The translations under genes and the position numbers were made by a program. Positions 9,124 through 18,353 of a DNA stretch of 64,000 nucleotides are shown piece after piece. The notes under the pieces were generated by a model. It saw only the letters and a program-made list of their open reading frames with translations. It did not search any database and had not been told where the DNA came from. Location: positions 1 to 64,000 of the forward strand of contig NZ_JADMWW010000010.1 of NCBI RefSeq assembly GCF_015548375.1, in the 5' to 3' direction. The DNA is from Collinsella aerofaciens. Lineage in GTDB: Bacteria > Actinomycetota > Coriobacteriia > Coriobacteriales > Coriobacteriaceae. How positions within the stretch are numbered: the stretch's first letter is position 1; the number at the start of each line of letters is the position of its first letter.

Positions 9124-9257
9124 GGAGTCCCGAGGAGGGCAAATATATAAGGTCGCCTGCTCGGACAGTCCTGACTCGCACGGAGAGCACATTAAGTGCT
9201 CTCCGGCTCGTGCGGAACTCGCGATCGACCTTATATATTTGCCCTCCCCGGGACTCC
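9124..9257. repeat. 134-bp nested palindromic element
   Basis: Outer arms 9124-9155 and 9226-9257 are inverted at 31 of 32 bases. Inside lies a second stem built on GCACGGAGAGCACTTA. It follows the UPF0210 stop codon by 17 bp and could act as a strong bidirectional hairpin, but the long outer arms with the AT-rich core CAAATATATAAGG look more like a dispersed repeat. Nothing recognisable fills 9258-9423. Confidence 0.75.
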
Positions 9258-9423
9258 CGCACAACGGGACCTCAGTTGGGTTCTATCCCGTATGGCAGTC
9301 GCTTCGCTCCTGCCCGCCTTGGTTGTGAGGGCGGTTTGGCGTTGGATCGGTTCTTTCTGATATATGCTGGTTGCGGCTCTTCTTTTGGGAGGAGTCGCTT
9401 TTTTGTTGTGAGGGAGATGGCCC

Positions 9424-10311
9424 GTGGCTGATGATTTGATTCGTTCTGAGCTGCTTTCTGCGGATTGGAATGGCGAATGGATGCGCTTGCAAGCTGCTCG
9501 ACATCGGGCTGATGATTCTTTTGAGTGGGATAAGCGGGCTCGGCATTTTCGGCCGTTGGAGACTGCCCCTTATGCTCGGGATTTTATAAAGCTGTTGGCG
9601 TTGAAGCCTGGTGAGTCGGTGCTTGATATGGGGTGTGGGGCTGGGTCGATTGCTATTCCGCTTGCGCAAGACGGACATCCTGTGATTGCTGCTGACTTTT
9701 CTCCTGCTATGTTGGGCACGCTTGATGCTGGCATTGAGTACTATGGGCTCGAGGGGCGCATTACGCCGCTTGAGCTTGCTTGGGATGATGACTGGGATTT
9801 GGTTGGACCGGTCGCGAAAGCGGTGGATGTTGCCTTTGCCAGTCGGTCGGTTACGACGACCAATCTAAAAGATGCGCTTGCCAAGCTCGACCGCACGGCT
9901 CGTCGGCGTTGTGCTGTCACGATGGTCGCCAACTCCAGCCCGCGCCATGATCTGCACTTGATGAACGCTATTGGCGCCTCGGTTACCTGCAGCAATGGCT
10001 TTGTGTACGCCTTCAACATCCTCATTCAGATGGGTGCCCTGCCGCAGGTCACGTACTTTGAATCGCCGCGTCGCGATACCTTCGACAGCCTTGAAGCGGG
10101 CGTGGCGGACTTTTCCCGCATGCTTGAGCATGGCAACGAGGATAAGGTCGACCGTCTGCGCGACTACATCGCCCAGCACATGATCGAGAACCCCCATGCC
10201 GGTGAGCCGGGCTCCAAGGGCGTGCCGCAGGGGCGCTATATGCTCGATCATGTCCGCAAGGTTCGTTGGGCGTTTATTGCATGGGAGCCGGTCTCTGCGC
10301 CCAGCTCATAG
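9424..10311 (+). CDS. Class I SAM-dependent methyltransferase
   Basis: 295 residues. SAM-binding motif I VLDMGCGAGSIAIPLA near residue 60 and the acidic motif II VIAADFSPAML follow at the usual spacing. Substrate not recognised; a helical N-terminal segment precedes the fold. The start is GTG at 9424 with GGGAGA 8 nt upstream. The first ~420 nt use many T-ending codons (GCT, GAT, CTT), while the rest switches to the C-ending codons typical of neighbours, suggesting a mosaic gene or recombined 5' half. Monocistronic by spacing. Confidence 0.85.
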   Translation: MADDLIRSELLSADWNGEWMRLQAARHRADDSFEWDKRARHFRPLETAPYARDFIKLLALKPGESVLDMGCGAGSIAIPLAQDGHPVIAADFSPAMLGTLDAGIEYYGLEGRITPLELAWDDDWDLVGPVAKAVDVAFASRSVTTTNLKDALAKLDRTARRRCAVTMVANSSPRHDLHLMNAIGASVTCSNGFVYAFNILIQMGALPQVTYFESPRRDTFDSLEAGVADFSRMLEHGNEDKVDRLRDYIAQHMIENPHAGEPGSKGVPQGRYMLDHVRKVRWAFIAWEPVSAPSS

Positions 10312-10469
10312 CCTGTTCGCAGCCCGCACTGCCCACTCACTCGGCATCCGCATTCTTTTTGAACTGGGCAAACGCGCTCCACACCGCACCGTTCCTGCGC
10401 TATCGTGGGACAGCTCACGTAAATTAAGGCCCCGTCGCGGGGCGCCCCATACATAGAAAGCGAGAACCC

Positions 10470-10769
10470 ATGGCACTGACAGGAGCCCAGGTCAAGCAGC
10501 TTCGCAGCATGGCCCATCACCTCAACCCCGCCATCATCATCGGCAAGTCCGACGTCAACGAGGGCACCGTCGAGCAGACGGTCGCCTACCTGGAGAAGCA
10601 CGAGCTCGTTAAGTGCTCCGTGCTCGATGGCTCCAGCCTTTCCGCCCGCGAGGCCGCCGAGGAGCTCGCCGAGCGCTGCCACGCCGACGTCGTTCAGGTT
10701 ATCGGCCGCAAGTTCTCGCTGTATCGCGAGTCCTCGCGCAAGGATATCGAGAAGATCAAGCTCGTCTAA
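10470..10769 (+). CDS. yhbY: YhbY-family CRM-domain RNA-binding protein
   Basis: 99 residues, the size of bacterial YhbY proteins, which associate with pre-50S ribosomal particles. Seen: N-terminal LTGAQVKQLRSMAHHLNP, the GKSDVNEG loop (GxxG type used for RNA contact), and ELVKCSVLDG. Weak SD (AAAGCGAG) 8 nt before the ATG. Converges with the large regulator downstream and shares the intervening terminator with it. Confidence 0.9.
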   Translation: MALTGAQVKQLRSMAHHLNPAIIIGKSDVNEGTVEQTVAYLEKHELVKCSVLDGSSLSAREAAEELAERCHADVVQVIGRKFSLYRESSRKDIEKIKLV

Positions 10770-10805
10770 GAGCCAATAATCCGGCGAGCCAACACATAGC
10801 AAGCT

Positions 10806-10841
10806 TACGGGTGCCCAAGTACTTCGGGCACCCGTTTTTTA
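10806..10841 (+). terminator. Terminator of yhbY
   Basis: Stem ACGGGTGCCC / GGGCACCCGT followed by six Ts. The T-run overlaps the stop codon (TAA on minus) of the convergent gene. Confidence 0.85.
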
Positions 10842-13838
10842 TCGCTCGACCAGCACGCGGTTGAGCCGACCCTCCACCAAGCGCTCGTATAGACGCCGCG
10901 TCTCGGGCTCGGGCACACCATTGACCTGCTCCCTCAGATGGTGCATATGCCCGCTGTACAGCTCGACGATATCGCGCCGCCGCCCCGCCGCACTGTAGAC
11001 GCGCATGGCGCAGCGCACCATATCCTCACGCGCCGTTTCCTGTCGAAGCCCCGACTCCGCCAGCCAAATCGCCGACTGCAGATCGTTTTCTTCTAGAGCG
11101 GCATTGGCCCCCTTAATCATGCAGTCGATGTACTTTGACTGCATAATGCGTCGCATACGCAAAAAGTAGGTGGGATTACAGCCATTGGGAACATACAGCG
11201 GTCCGGCATAAAGCTGCTCAATCTTAAGGCACAGCTCAACTAAATGGGGCCCGCGCGCACCCGTGCGATTTCCCAAAACCTCGCGGCTTATCTGGTCAAA
11301 CAGCCGCACATCGGTCTTGACGTAGTCGCCGTTGAGTCCGATGCATTCATTTTGGATGAGCACACACGACTTGCCATCCGGCGTCGGCCCCAAAGCCGAC
11401 CGCAAGCGCGATATCGTCGAGTACAGGTTATTGCGGGCGCTATTGTACTCGGCATGGGGCCACAGCTCCATGGCCAGCGTCTCACGATCGACGAGCGCAT
11501 CCATGCCCAGCGCAAGCCGCTCGGCAAGCGTCGCCGCCTTCTTGCGGCGCCACATTTTGTCCGTGATGGGAAACCCGTCGCGTTCGGCGCGAAACGCACC
11601 AAACATGCGAATCTCGATATGGTCGATGGTATCAACGGCTTCAACCTCGCCAGCCTGGAACAGGCGCTCGCCCTCCCCTTCCAAATCGTCGCGCAGCGAG
11701 TACCGCGACAGCTCGCGCACGGGAAGCTTCTTGCGTATCCTGGCCGCCGGCTCGCCCAGACAATGCATGGCAAGGCGCGCAAAGAGCCGATACGATGGCT
11801 CTAGAATCCCCGCACGATTCATGGACATCCAGGCCGCAAGATCGCTATCTCGCCCCGCACAGGCCAAATGCAGCGCAACCATCCAGGCCTCCGCTCCACC
11901 AACCTGCGTCTGGCTTATATCGAGTAGCTCCGCTTCCTCGCGCACCGAAACCATCGAGGTGTTACGCAGATATGCCGCGCGCTCCAGCAGCAATGCGTTA
12001 TCGCGCATGTACGCAATCGACTCCTCGGCAAGTTTGAGCACTTGGACCGCACGGAACTTTGCATTAACCGGCCGTCCCTCTGCCAGCGACTGCCAGCCTT
12101 CTAGCAACAGGCCAAACAGCTGAATCTGGTTGTCGCGCATGCGCACGGCAAAACGATCGAGCTCGTTGAACGCCGCATCGTCGGTTACCGGCAAGCCGGA
12201 AAGGAGCCGCCGTGCCGCCAACACCATGCGCACCCAGATAGCCATCGCCTTAAGCCCACGTACGTCGAGCGCCTCCCGCACCACCGTCATCTCGTCGTCG
12301 CGCTCGTCGGTTCCCGCAAACGACCCGTCAAAGAGCTCCACCAGCATGCTATCGGCCCGTATAACAATCCCCGCGATGTCGAGCTCGCAGTCGTAGGCCT
12401 TGCTCGTTTTGAGCTGCTGTAGAACGCCGCCGTCATCTCCCCGTTCGGTCAGGCATCGCTTGACCTCGATATGCGCGGACAACATATCGAGTGCGGTGTG
12501 GGATGTCTCGATTTCTGGCACGGCCAGGTTCGTAGGAAGCCCAAGCCCGTTGTCCCCATAGCAAACAGCCGTCAGTGTCTGGGCCACCCTCCATGAAACA
12601 GGGTCTATTTCGCAGGCCGCCCGTTCGCCCCCGCGTTCGATGACCGATGCCATATAGCGGGCGAGCTTTGTATTGGACACGCTGACCGCTGCCAGATATA
12701 CGCCGAGTGCCTCGGCAGGCGTTGGCTCTGGAGCCGGATCGTCAGCATCGATCGTGCCCAGCGCTGCTCGGCAGATATCGGCCCCGTGCCCCGTCAGGGC
12801 CAGATCGACCCCATACTGCCCAGCAAGTTCAAGGACCGCTTCACGGTCCAAAAAGGCGTCCGCCAGGCCCATCGCCGCATCGCATCGGCCCGCCTTAAGC
12901 AAAATCCGGGCCGCCCTCGGAACAAGTTCGGGGCGAACCTCGGCCACCAACTTACGCAAACGCAAGCGTCCGTTATCCTCCGTGCCCAGACACGTAAAAC
13001 TCCGCTCGGCGGGATCCAAGCCAAAGATCGGGTAGTCGCGCACAAAGTAGGACTGGTCGACCATCGACAACCTCACCCCACAAGCCTCGAGTTCTGCGAT
13101 ATTGCCCTCGCCCATCAAAACCATGAGACATGCCACGCAAAACAGCGCATTATTGTCGAGCGAAGCCAGATCGGCAAGTGCCGCGCCATATACGTTGACA
13201 ATCTCGTTTTCGAGCAGGCCGGCTACGTCGCCTTGGCCATACAGACCCGTCTGCAATGCCGAAACAAGCTCGGGCACGCCTTGCGTGAGCTGATAAAAGT
13301 CGAGCGATGTGCTGATCGAAAACGCCGATGCCCACGCCGAATACTCATAGGCATGCACCTTGAGCATCTGCGCATTGATCTTAACCGAATCGCCCAGCCC
13401 ATGAATCAGCTGACGATTTGAAGGACGGCAGGAGATAAAGACCCCTACCCCCATAGCGCGCAGGCCGCGGATCCTGTCGATGAGGTCTTCGGTATCGTGC
13501 TGATCGAGGTTTGGCACATTATCAATCGCGATAAGAGAGTGCGGTTTGTCTTTGAGTTCTTCGGTAACCACCTCGAGCTGCATAAACACCTCGCGCCCAG
13601 TGGCGCGATCGGCCTCGATAATCCGCACGGGGCCTCGCGTCGGGTCGCATTTAACCTCATGGGTGTACTGCAGCAGCACCGAGGTCTTCCCAAACCCGTC
13701 GGGCGCATAAAGAACCACGATGCCGGCCTTTCGGCCCTTGGCAATAAGCTCATTCATCAAGCGTTCGCGTCGCACCATATAGCCTCCGCCTAACGGCATC
13801 AGCTCGAGGTCGTCTATACCGCTCAAATCGTTTACCAT
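10839..13838 (-). CDS. Large SARP/MalT-like transcriptional regulator (NTPase plus BTAD)
   Basis: 999 residues. N-terminus: P-loop APDGFGKTSVL near residue 46 and a Walker B-like LIAIDNVPN, as in MalT/AfsR STAND ATPases. A long helical middle follows. From about 739 it has a winged helix (IEIRMFGAF...WRRKKAATLAERL) and a bacterial transcriptional activation domain (ARNNLYSTISRLRSALG). This matches SARP-type activators with the DNA-binding module at the C-terminus, the reverse of the classical Streptomyces order. RBS GAGGAG before ATG. No target operon adjoins, so its regulon is unknown. Confidence 0.8.
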   Translation of the reverse strand: MVNDLSGIDDLELMPLGGGYMVRRERLMNELIAKGRKAGIVVLYAPDGFGKTSVLLQYTHEVKCDPTRGPVRIIEADRATGREVFMQLEVVTEELKDKPHSLIAIDNVPNLDQHDTEDLIDRIRGLRAMGVGVFISCRPSNRQLIHGLGDSVKINAQMLKVHAYEYSAWASAFSISTSLDFYQLTQGVPELVSALQTGLYGQGDVAGLLENEIVNVYGAALADLASLDNNALFCVACLMVLMGEGNIAELEACGVRLSMVDQSYFVRDYPIFGLDPAERSFTCLGTEDNGRLRLRKLVAEVRPELVPRAARILLKAGRCDAAMGLADAFLDREAVLELAGQYGVDLALTGHGADICRAALGTIDADDPAPEPTPAEALGVYLAAVSVSNTKLARYMASVIERGGERAACEIDPVSWRVAQTLTAVCYGDNGLGLPTNLAVPEIETSHTALDMLSAHIEVKRCLTERGDDGGVLQQLKTSKAYDCELDIAGIVIRADSMLVELFDGSFAGTDERDDEMTVVREALDVRGLKAMAIWVRMVLAARRLLSGLPVTDDAAFNELDRFAVRMRDNQIQLFGLLLEGWQSLAEGRPVNAKFRAVQVLKLAEESIAYMRDNALLLERAAYLRNTSMVSVREEAELLDISQTQVGGAEAWMVALHLACAGRDSDLAAWMSMNRAGILEPSYRLFARLAMHCLGEPAARIRKKLPVRELSRYSLRDDLEGEGERLFQAGEVEAVDTIDHIEIRMFGAFRAERDGFPITDKMWRRKKAATLAERLALGMDALVDRETLAMELWPHAEYNSARNNLYSTISRLRSALGPTPDGKSCVLIQNECIGLNGDYVKTDVRLFDQISREVLGNRTGARGPHLVELCLKIEQLYAGPLYVPNGCNPTYFLRMRRIMQSKYIDCMIKGANAALEENDLQSAIWLAESGLRQETAREDMVRCAMRVYSAAGRRRDIVELYSGHMHHLREQVNGVPEPETRRLYERLVEGRLNRVLVER

Positions 13839-14225
13839 GCCCGCTCCTCAACTCGACCGTATGGACACTGTAGCCGCAAGACCATACAAGCCGCGCTATG
13901 AATAGAGCGACCTTGTGTTTTAGGTTGTCTTTTGGTACGCAAGCGGCAAGTTTTTGTACAGCGAGGGCCGATTGTTATTAATCCCCCGACTAATCGGTCT
14001 TTAAGCAGGTAAATGAGCTTGTCAGCTTGTCCCATCTAAGCGGCAGTGTAACGCAGATGAACAAGGTTCAGCTATGTCATTTAACTCGCCTAGCACCCGC
14101 TACCGTCTACGACCTTTTAGTGGCATTTTTGCATAGAATCTGATATAGAATGAATCAAGCTGTTGGGCATCCGGCATTCGTCAAGCTTGCGGCAAGATTT
14201 TGGTCAAGTGGGCGGAAAAGGATAG
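13839..14225. other. Intergenic region without recognised gene
   Basis: About 390 bp between the start of the SARP-like gene and the nagB terminator. I see an AT-richer stretch with a possible -10 (TATAGAAT near 14144) but no protein with a ribosome binding site and no RNA gene. Confidence 0.5.
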
Positions 14226-14254
14226 CAAAAAGGCCCCCGCAAAGCGGAGGCCTT
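14226..14254 (-). terminator. Terminator of nagB
   Basis: On the minus strand, stem AGGCCTCCGC / GCGGGGGCCT followed by five Ts. Confidence 0.85.
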
Positions 14255-14286
14255 AGGCAAGGCTATGTCGAGCTGCAGGATTCGCG

Positions 14287-15015
14287 CTACTCGCAGAGCG
14301 AAAGGGCGGCCTCGTCGGCAACGACAACGCAGTTGGTGTGCAGCTGCAGAATCGAAGCCGGGCACTCGGGCGTAACCGGACCATAGCACATGTCATGCAC
14401 GGCCTGAGCCTTGGCCTCGCCATTGGCGACGACCAGGATCATGCGGGCATACATGATGGTCTGGGTACCCATGGTGTAGGCCTGACGCGGAACATCGTCG
14501 ATGCTGTCGAACAGGCGGCTGTTGGCCTGAATGGTGCTCTCGGTGAGGTCGACGCAGTGCGTACCCTTGGAGAAGTGGTCATCGGGCTCGTTGAAGCCGA
14601 TGTGGCCGTTGTTGCCAATACCGAGCAGCTGCAGATCCGGGTAACCGGCGGCGGCAACGATCTTGTCGTACTCAGAGCAGGCAGCGGCGGCATCGGGGTT
14701 GGAACCGTCGGGCACATGCGTGTTGTTCAGGTCAATGTTGATGTGATCGAAGAAGTTCTCACGCATGAAGTAGTGATAGCTCTGGGGATCGTCATGCGAA
14801 AGGCCGCGATACTCGTCCAGGTTGTAGGTGCTGACCTCGGCAAAGTCGACGTCACCCTTCTTGTACCAAGCAGCGAGCTGCTTGTAGGCACCGATCGGGG
14901 TGGAGCCGGTGGCAAGGCCCAGCACACAGTCGGGCTTGAGGATAACCTGCGCCGAGATGATATTGGCGGCCTTGCGGCTCATATCCTCGTAGTCTTTAGC
15001 TTTAATGATCTTCAT
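14287..15015 (-). CDS. nagB: Glucosamine-6-phosphate deaminase
   Basis: Converts glucosamine 6-phosphate to fructose 6-phosphate and ammonia, the last step of amino-sugar catabolism. The 242 residues match the family. Motifs: LGLATGSTPIGAYKQL (phosphate loop), STYNLDEYRGL (catalytic Asp) and GIGNNGHIGFNEPDD (catalytic His). The start at 15015 has AAAGGAC 8 nt upstream; the longer frame to 15366 has no site. Together with the PTS IIA and glmM next door it forms an amino-sugar neighbourhood linking uptake, breakdown and UDP-GlcNAc synthesis. Confidence 0.95.
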   Translation of the reverse strand: MKIIKAKDYEDMSRKAANIISAQVILKPDCVLGLATGSTPIGAYKQLAAWYKKGDVDFAEVSTYNLDEYRGLSHDDPQSYHYFMRENFFDHINIDLNNTHVPDGSNPDAAAACSEYDKIVAAAGYPDLQLLGIGNNGHIGFNEPDDHFSKGTHCVDLTESTIQANSRLFDSIDDVPRQAYTMGTQTIMYARMILVVANGEAKAQAVHDMCYGPVTPECPASILQLHTNCVVVADEAALSLCE

Positions 15016-15212
15016 TACGCGTCCTTTCTCGTACAAGAGAGGCAAGGCTCCCTTACAAGCACTTGCCCGCGGCCCGCGTCGGCCGCAACCAACGTGTGCG
15101 GCCACCAGGGCGAGGTCGCGTAATGTATGTGTCTCGTGTCTAGCCGCGTCGAGGCCCCTGCCCGTCCACGGTGACCCGAAGCTGTTTAGCCTCGGACGTT
15201 TCCCATCTTGCC

Positions 15213-15246
15213 ACGGAGGGCGTCCTCTTTCAAGGGCGCCCTCCGT
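15213..15246. terminator. Hairpin between PTS IIA and nagB
   Basis: Stem ACGGAGGGCG / CGCCCTCCGT over an AT-rich loop, 41 bp after the IIA stop. No T-run, so this may attenuate or stabilise the mRNA rather than terminate. Confidence 0.5.
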
Positions 15247-15286
15247 AAACGTGTTTGAATTGTAGGCTAATGGCCACGTGCACTTG

Positions 15287-15784
15287 TTAGCGCTCGCGAG
15301 CAACGATGAGCTGGTCCATCTCTTCGACATGCACGCCAACGGAGCCCTTGATGCTCGAGAACTCAACGGAGTTGCACACCAAGATGGGAACCGTCACATC
15401 GTAGCCCTCGGCAGCAATTGCCTCGCGATCGAACTCAATAAGTACATCGCCCTTATGGACGATGTCACCCACTTGCGCATGTACGGTAAAGTGCTTGCCC
15501 TCGAGCTGAACAGTGTCCAAACCAACGTGGATGAGCACGTCCAAGCCATCGACCGTGTTAAGCGCAACGGCGTGTCCCGTGGGAAAAATGGCCTCGACCT
15601 TGGCATCAGCCGGTGCAATCACACGCGTTCCGGTGGGCTGAATCGCCACGCCCTGGCCCAAAAGGCCGGTGGCAAACGTCTGGTCGTTTACCTCGGAGAG
15701 CGGAATGACGTCGCCCGAGATGGGAGCATCCAGCGTAAGGACTCGACCACGCATACCAAAAGACCTTAGGACTTTAGTGAACAT
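15287..15784 (-). CDS. PTS glucose-family EIIA protein
   Basis: 165-residue phosphocarrier of the EIIA-Glc type, accepting phosphate from HPr and passing it to a EIIB/EIIC permease. Seen: beta-sandwich signature IAPADAKVEAIFPTGHAVAL and the active-site segment VLIHVGLDTVQLEGKHF, whose His is the phosphorylation site. Free-standing, so it must serve permeases encoded elsewhere. Start at 15784 (MFTKVLRS) has GAGGGGGAG immediately upstream; an upstream in-frame ATG at 15805 is less well placed. Confidence 0.9.
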   Translation of the reverse strand: MFTKVLRSFGMRGRVLTLDAPISGDVIPLSEVNDQTFATGLLGQGVAIQPTGTRVIAPADAKVEAIFPTGHAVALNTVDGLDVLIHVGLDTVQLEGKHFTVHAQVGDIVHKGDVLIEFDREAIAAEGYDVTVPILVCNSVEFSSIKGSVGVHVEEMDQLIVARER

Positions 15785-15855
15785 GCTCCCCCTCGGACAT
15801 ACCAATCAATCAAAATAACCTTAACAGTTTACCACTTGGCAACGGTTTTTGACCA

Positions 15856-17193
15856 TTAGGGAAGTTCGCGCTTGACAACCTCGACGATGTCGTCGACAAC
15901 GCGCTGGGTCAGCTCGTGCGTCTCGGCCTCGGCCATCACGCGGACCAGCGGCTCGGTACCGCTCGGGCGCACCAGAATGCGGCCGCGGCCGTCAAGCTCC
16001 TTCTCGGCAGCAGCGACGGCATCCCAGATAGGCTGGCAATCGTCCAGACCAGCCTTGTTATCGGAATGCACGTTGACGAGTACCTGCGGGTACTTCTTCA
16101 TGATGCCGGCAAGATCGGTGAGGGTACGACCGGTGCGCTTGAGCACGGCCAACAGCTGCAGGGCCGTCACCAGGCCGTCACCGGTGGTGTTGTGCTCCAA
16201 GAAGATGATGTGGCCAGACTGTTCGCCGCCGATGACGGCGCCGTCCGCGAGCATGCGCTCAAGAACATAACGGTCGCCCACAGCGGTCTGAACCATTTCG
16301 AAGCCCTGCTCCTTCATAGCGATGGAGAAGCCCAGATTGCACATGACGGTCGAGACGATCTCGGAGTTGGCGAGCTTGCCGCGAGCGGCGAGGTCAGAAC
16401 CGCAGATAGCCAGGATGTAGTCACCGTCGATCTCATTGCCCTCGCTGTCCACGAACAGTACGCGGTCGGCGTCGCCGTCGTGGGCCAGACCGATGTCAGC
16501 ATGGGTGCGCAGCACGAGCTCGCGCAGGGGCTCAAGGTGAGTGGAGCCGCACTCAACGTTAATGTCAGTGCCGCAGTAATCGGTGTTGATGGCATGGACC
16601 GTGGCACCCAGGCGCTGCAGCGCGGCGGGCGTGGTCTGGCAGGAAGCACCGTGACCGCAGTCAACGGCAACGACCAGGCCATCGAGCCTCAGGCCATCAA
16701 GCGTATCGATAGCGTGGTCGACATATGCCTTGCGGGCGTCCTTCATCTTGATAATGTGGCCCACGCCGGCGCCGGTCGGCAGCGTGTCGGCAGCCATGGC
16801 TTCCTCGGACATGACCCAGGCGCTGATCTCTTCCTCGACAGCATCGGGAAGCTTCATGCCCTTGCGGCTAAAGAACTTGATGCCGTTGAACTCCGGCGGA
16901 TTATGCGAAGCGGAGATGACAATGCCGCCGTCGAGCTCGTTCTGAACGGTGAGCAGTGCCACGGCAGGCGTGGGGATGACGCCGCAGCAGTGCGGACGGC
17001 CGCCCTCGGCCATAATGCCGGCGGTCAGAGCGCTCTCGAGCATGGTGCCCGAAAGGCGCGTGTCACGGCCGATGCAGATGTCCGGACCAAGAAACTTGGT
17101 CGCCGCGCGGCCCAGGCGAAACGCGAGGTCGCACGAAAGATCGGCGTTGGCGACGCCACGGACACCATCGGTACCGAAGATGTTCTGGGGCAT
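15856..17193 (-). CDS. glmM: Phosphoglucosamine mutase
   Basis: Interconverts glucosamine 6- and 1-phosphate for peptidoglycan precursor synthesis. 445 residues as usual. Seen: N-terminal IFGTDGVRGVAN, the phosphoserine loop GIVISASHNPPEFNGIKFF near residue 100, the Mg-binding DGDADRVLFVD near 240, the sugar-specificity loop GGEQSGHI, and the phosphate-binding RPSGTEPLVRVM near the end. RBS GGAAGGAG before the ATG. It lies directly after the rpsI terminator on the same strand. Confidence 0.96.
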   Translation of the reverse strand: MPQNIFGTDGVRGVANADLSCDLAFRLGRAATKFLGPDICIGRDTRLSGTMLESALTAGIMAEGGRPHCCGVIPTPAVALLTVQNELDGGIVISASHNPPEFNGIKFFSRKGMKLPDAVEEEISAWVMSEEAMAADTLPTGAGVGHIIKMKDARKAYVDHAIDTLDGLRLDGLVVAVDCGHGASCQTTPAALQRLGATVHAINTDYCGTDINVECGSTHLEPLRELVLRTHADIGLAHDGDADRVLFVDSEGNEIDGDYILAICGSDLAARGKLANSEIVSTVMCNLGFSIAMKEQGFEMVQTAVGDRYVLERMLADGAVIGGEQSGHIIFLEHNTTGDGLVTALQLLAVLKRTGRTLTDLAGIMKKYPQVLVNVHSDNKAGLDDCQPIWDAVAAAEKELDGRGRILVRPSGTEPLVRVMAEAETHELTQRVVDDIVEVVKRELP

Positions 17194-17248
17194 AGGATTG
17201 CTCCTTCCCTAGCAGGCGATATGCAACCGCCCACCCTAGTCGAAAAAG

Positions 17249-17286
17249 AAAAGCGGGACCCGCCGAGGAATCGGCAGGCCCCGCTT
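17249..17286 (-). terminator. Terminator of the rplM-rpsI operon
   Basis: Minus-strand stem AAGCGGGGCCTGCCGA / TCGGCGGGTCCCGCTT with one mismatch, followed by TTCTTTTTC. Confidence 0.85.
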
Positions 17287-17316
17287 GTACATTGTATCTC
17301 GAAAGGAGATAAAACC

Positions 17317-17712
<396 letters not shown>

Positions 17713-17714
17713 CT

Positions 17715-18158
17715 TTAAGCCTCCAGCTCAATCTTCGTGGGGTTCTGGGCAGCATGCGGATGCTCGGCACCAGCGTAGACCTTAAGCTTGGTCATCTGGG
17801 CACGGCCGAGGGTGGTCTTGGGCAGCATACCGCGAACGGCGCGCTCGATGACCTTCTCCGGGTGCTTCTCCATAGCCTGGCGGAAGCTCTCAGCCTTAAG
17901 GCCGCCGTTGTAGCCGCTGTGGCGATAATAGGTCTTCGTGTCGGCCTTGTTACCGGTAAGCTGGACCTTATCGGCGTTGATGACGACAACGAAGTCGCCG
18001 CAGTCGCTGTTGGGCGTGAACTGGGGCTTGTTCTTACCGCGCAGGATCATTGCGATCTGGGTGGCAAGACGGCCCAGGACAGCACCATCGGCGTCGACGA
18101 GAACCCAGTTGCGCTGGACCTCGCCCTGCTTGGCGTAGTGAGTCGATTTCGAAATCAC
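17715..18158 (-). CDS. rplM: 50S ribosomal protein uL13
   Basis: 147 residues, a typical early-assembly L13. Seen: [36 protein letters not shown] and the MLPKTTLGR motif. Starts with GTG at 18156-18158 preceded by GGAGGAG, a rare start supported by the very strong SD. First gene of the operon with a clear upstream promoter. Confidence 0.98.
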   Translation of the reverse strand: MISKSTHYAKQGEVQRNWVLVDADGAVLGRLATQIAMILRGKNKPQFTPNSDCGDFVVVINADKVQLTGNKADTKTYYRHSGYNGGLKAESFRQAMEKHPEKVIERAVRGMLPKTTLGRAQMTKLKVYAGAEHPHAAQNPTKIELEA

Positions 18159-18217
18159 TTAGACTCCTCCATGTACAGTACGTGTTGTTACAGAGATTCA
18201 CGGGGCTCTGCAAGTAA
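18159..18217 (-). promoter_or_regulatory. rplM leader with hairpin
   Basis: In the 5' leader, GTTAC-TTGCAGAG can pair with CTCTG-TAAC just before the SD. L13 leaders are known autoregulatory RNAs in other phyla; whether this is one is inference. Confidence 0.35.
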
Positions 18218-18224
18218 CCCGTCC

Positions 18225-18252
18225 ATATTACCCCGCTCGCCGTACGAGTCAA
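18225..18252 (-). promoter_or_regulatory. rplM-rpsI promoter
   Basis: On the minus strand, -35 TTGACT (18247-18252) and -10 TAATAT (18225-18230) with a 16-bp spacer, about 70 bp before the rplM start. Confidence 0.7.
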
Positions 18253-18353
18253 CAGGTATTTTGGCTCCGACCAGAGTTTCTGCACATGTCATCCACGAGC
18301 CGTGATTTTTCCAGCTCTTTAGCTGTTGTCATTTTTTTGAGGGTTCGCTATCG

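Noticed and set aside
6668-9262. 864-codon minus-strand frame opposite metH and the UPF0210 gene
   Set aside because: Spans two well-supported genes and runs through the 9124 palindrome; His/Gly-rich nonsense composition.
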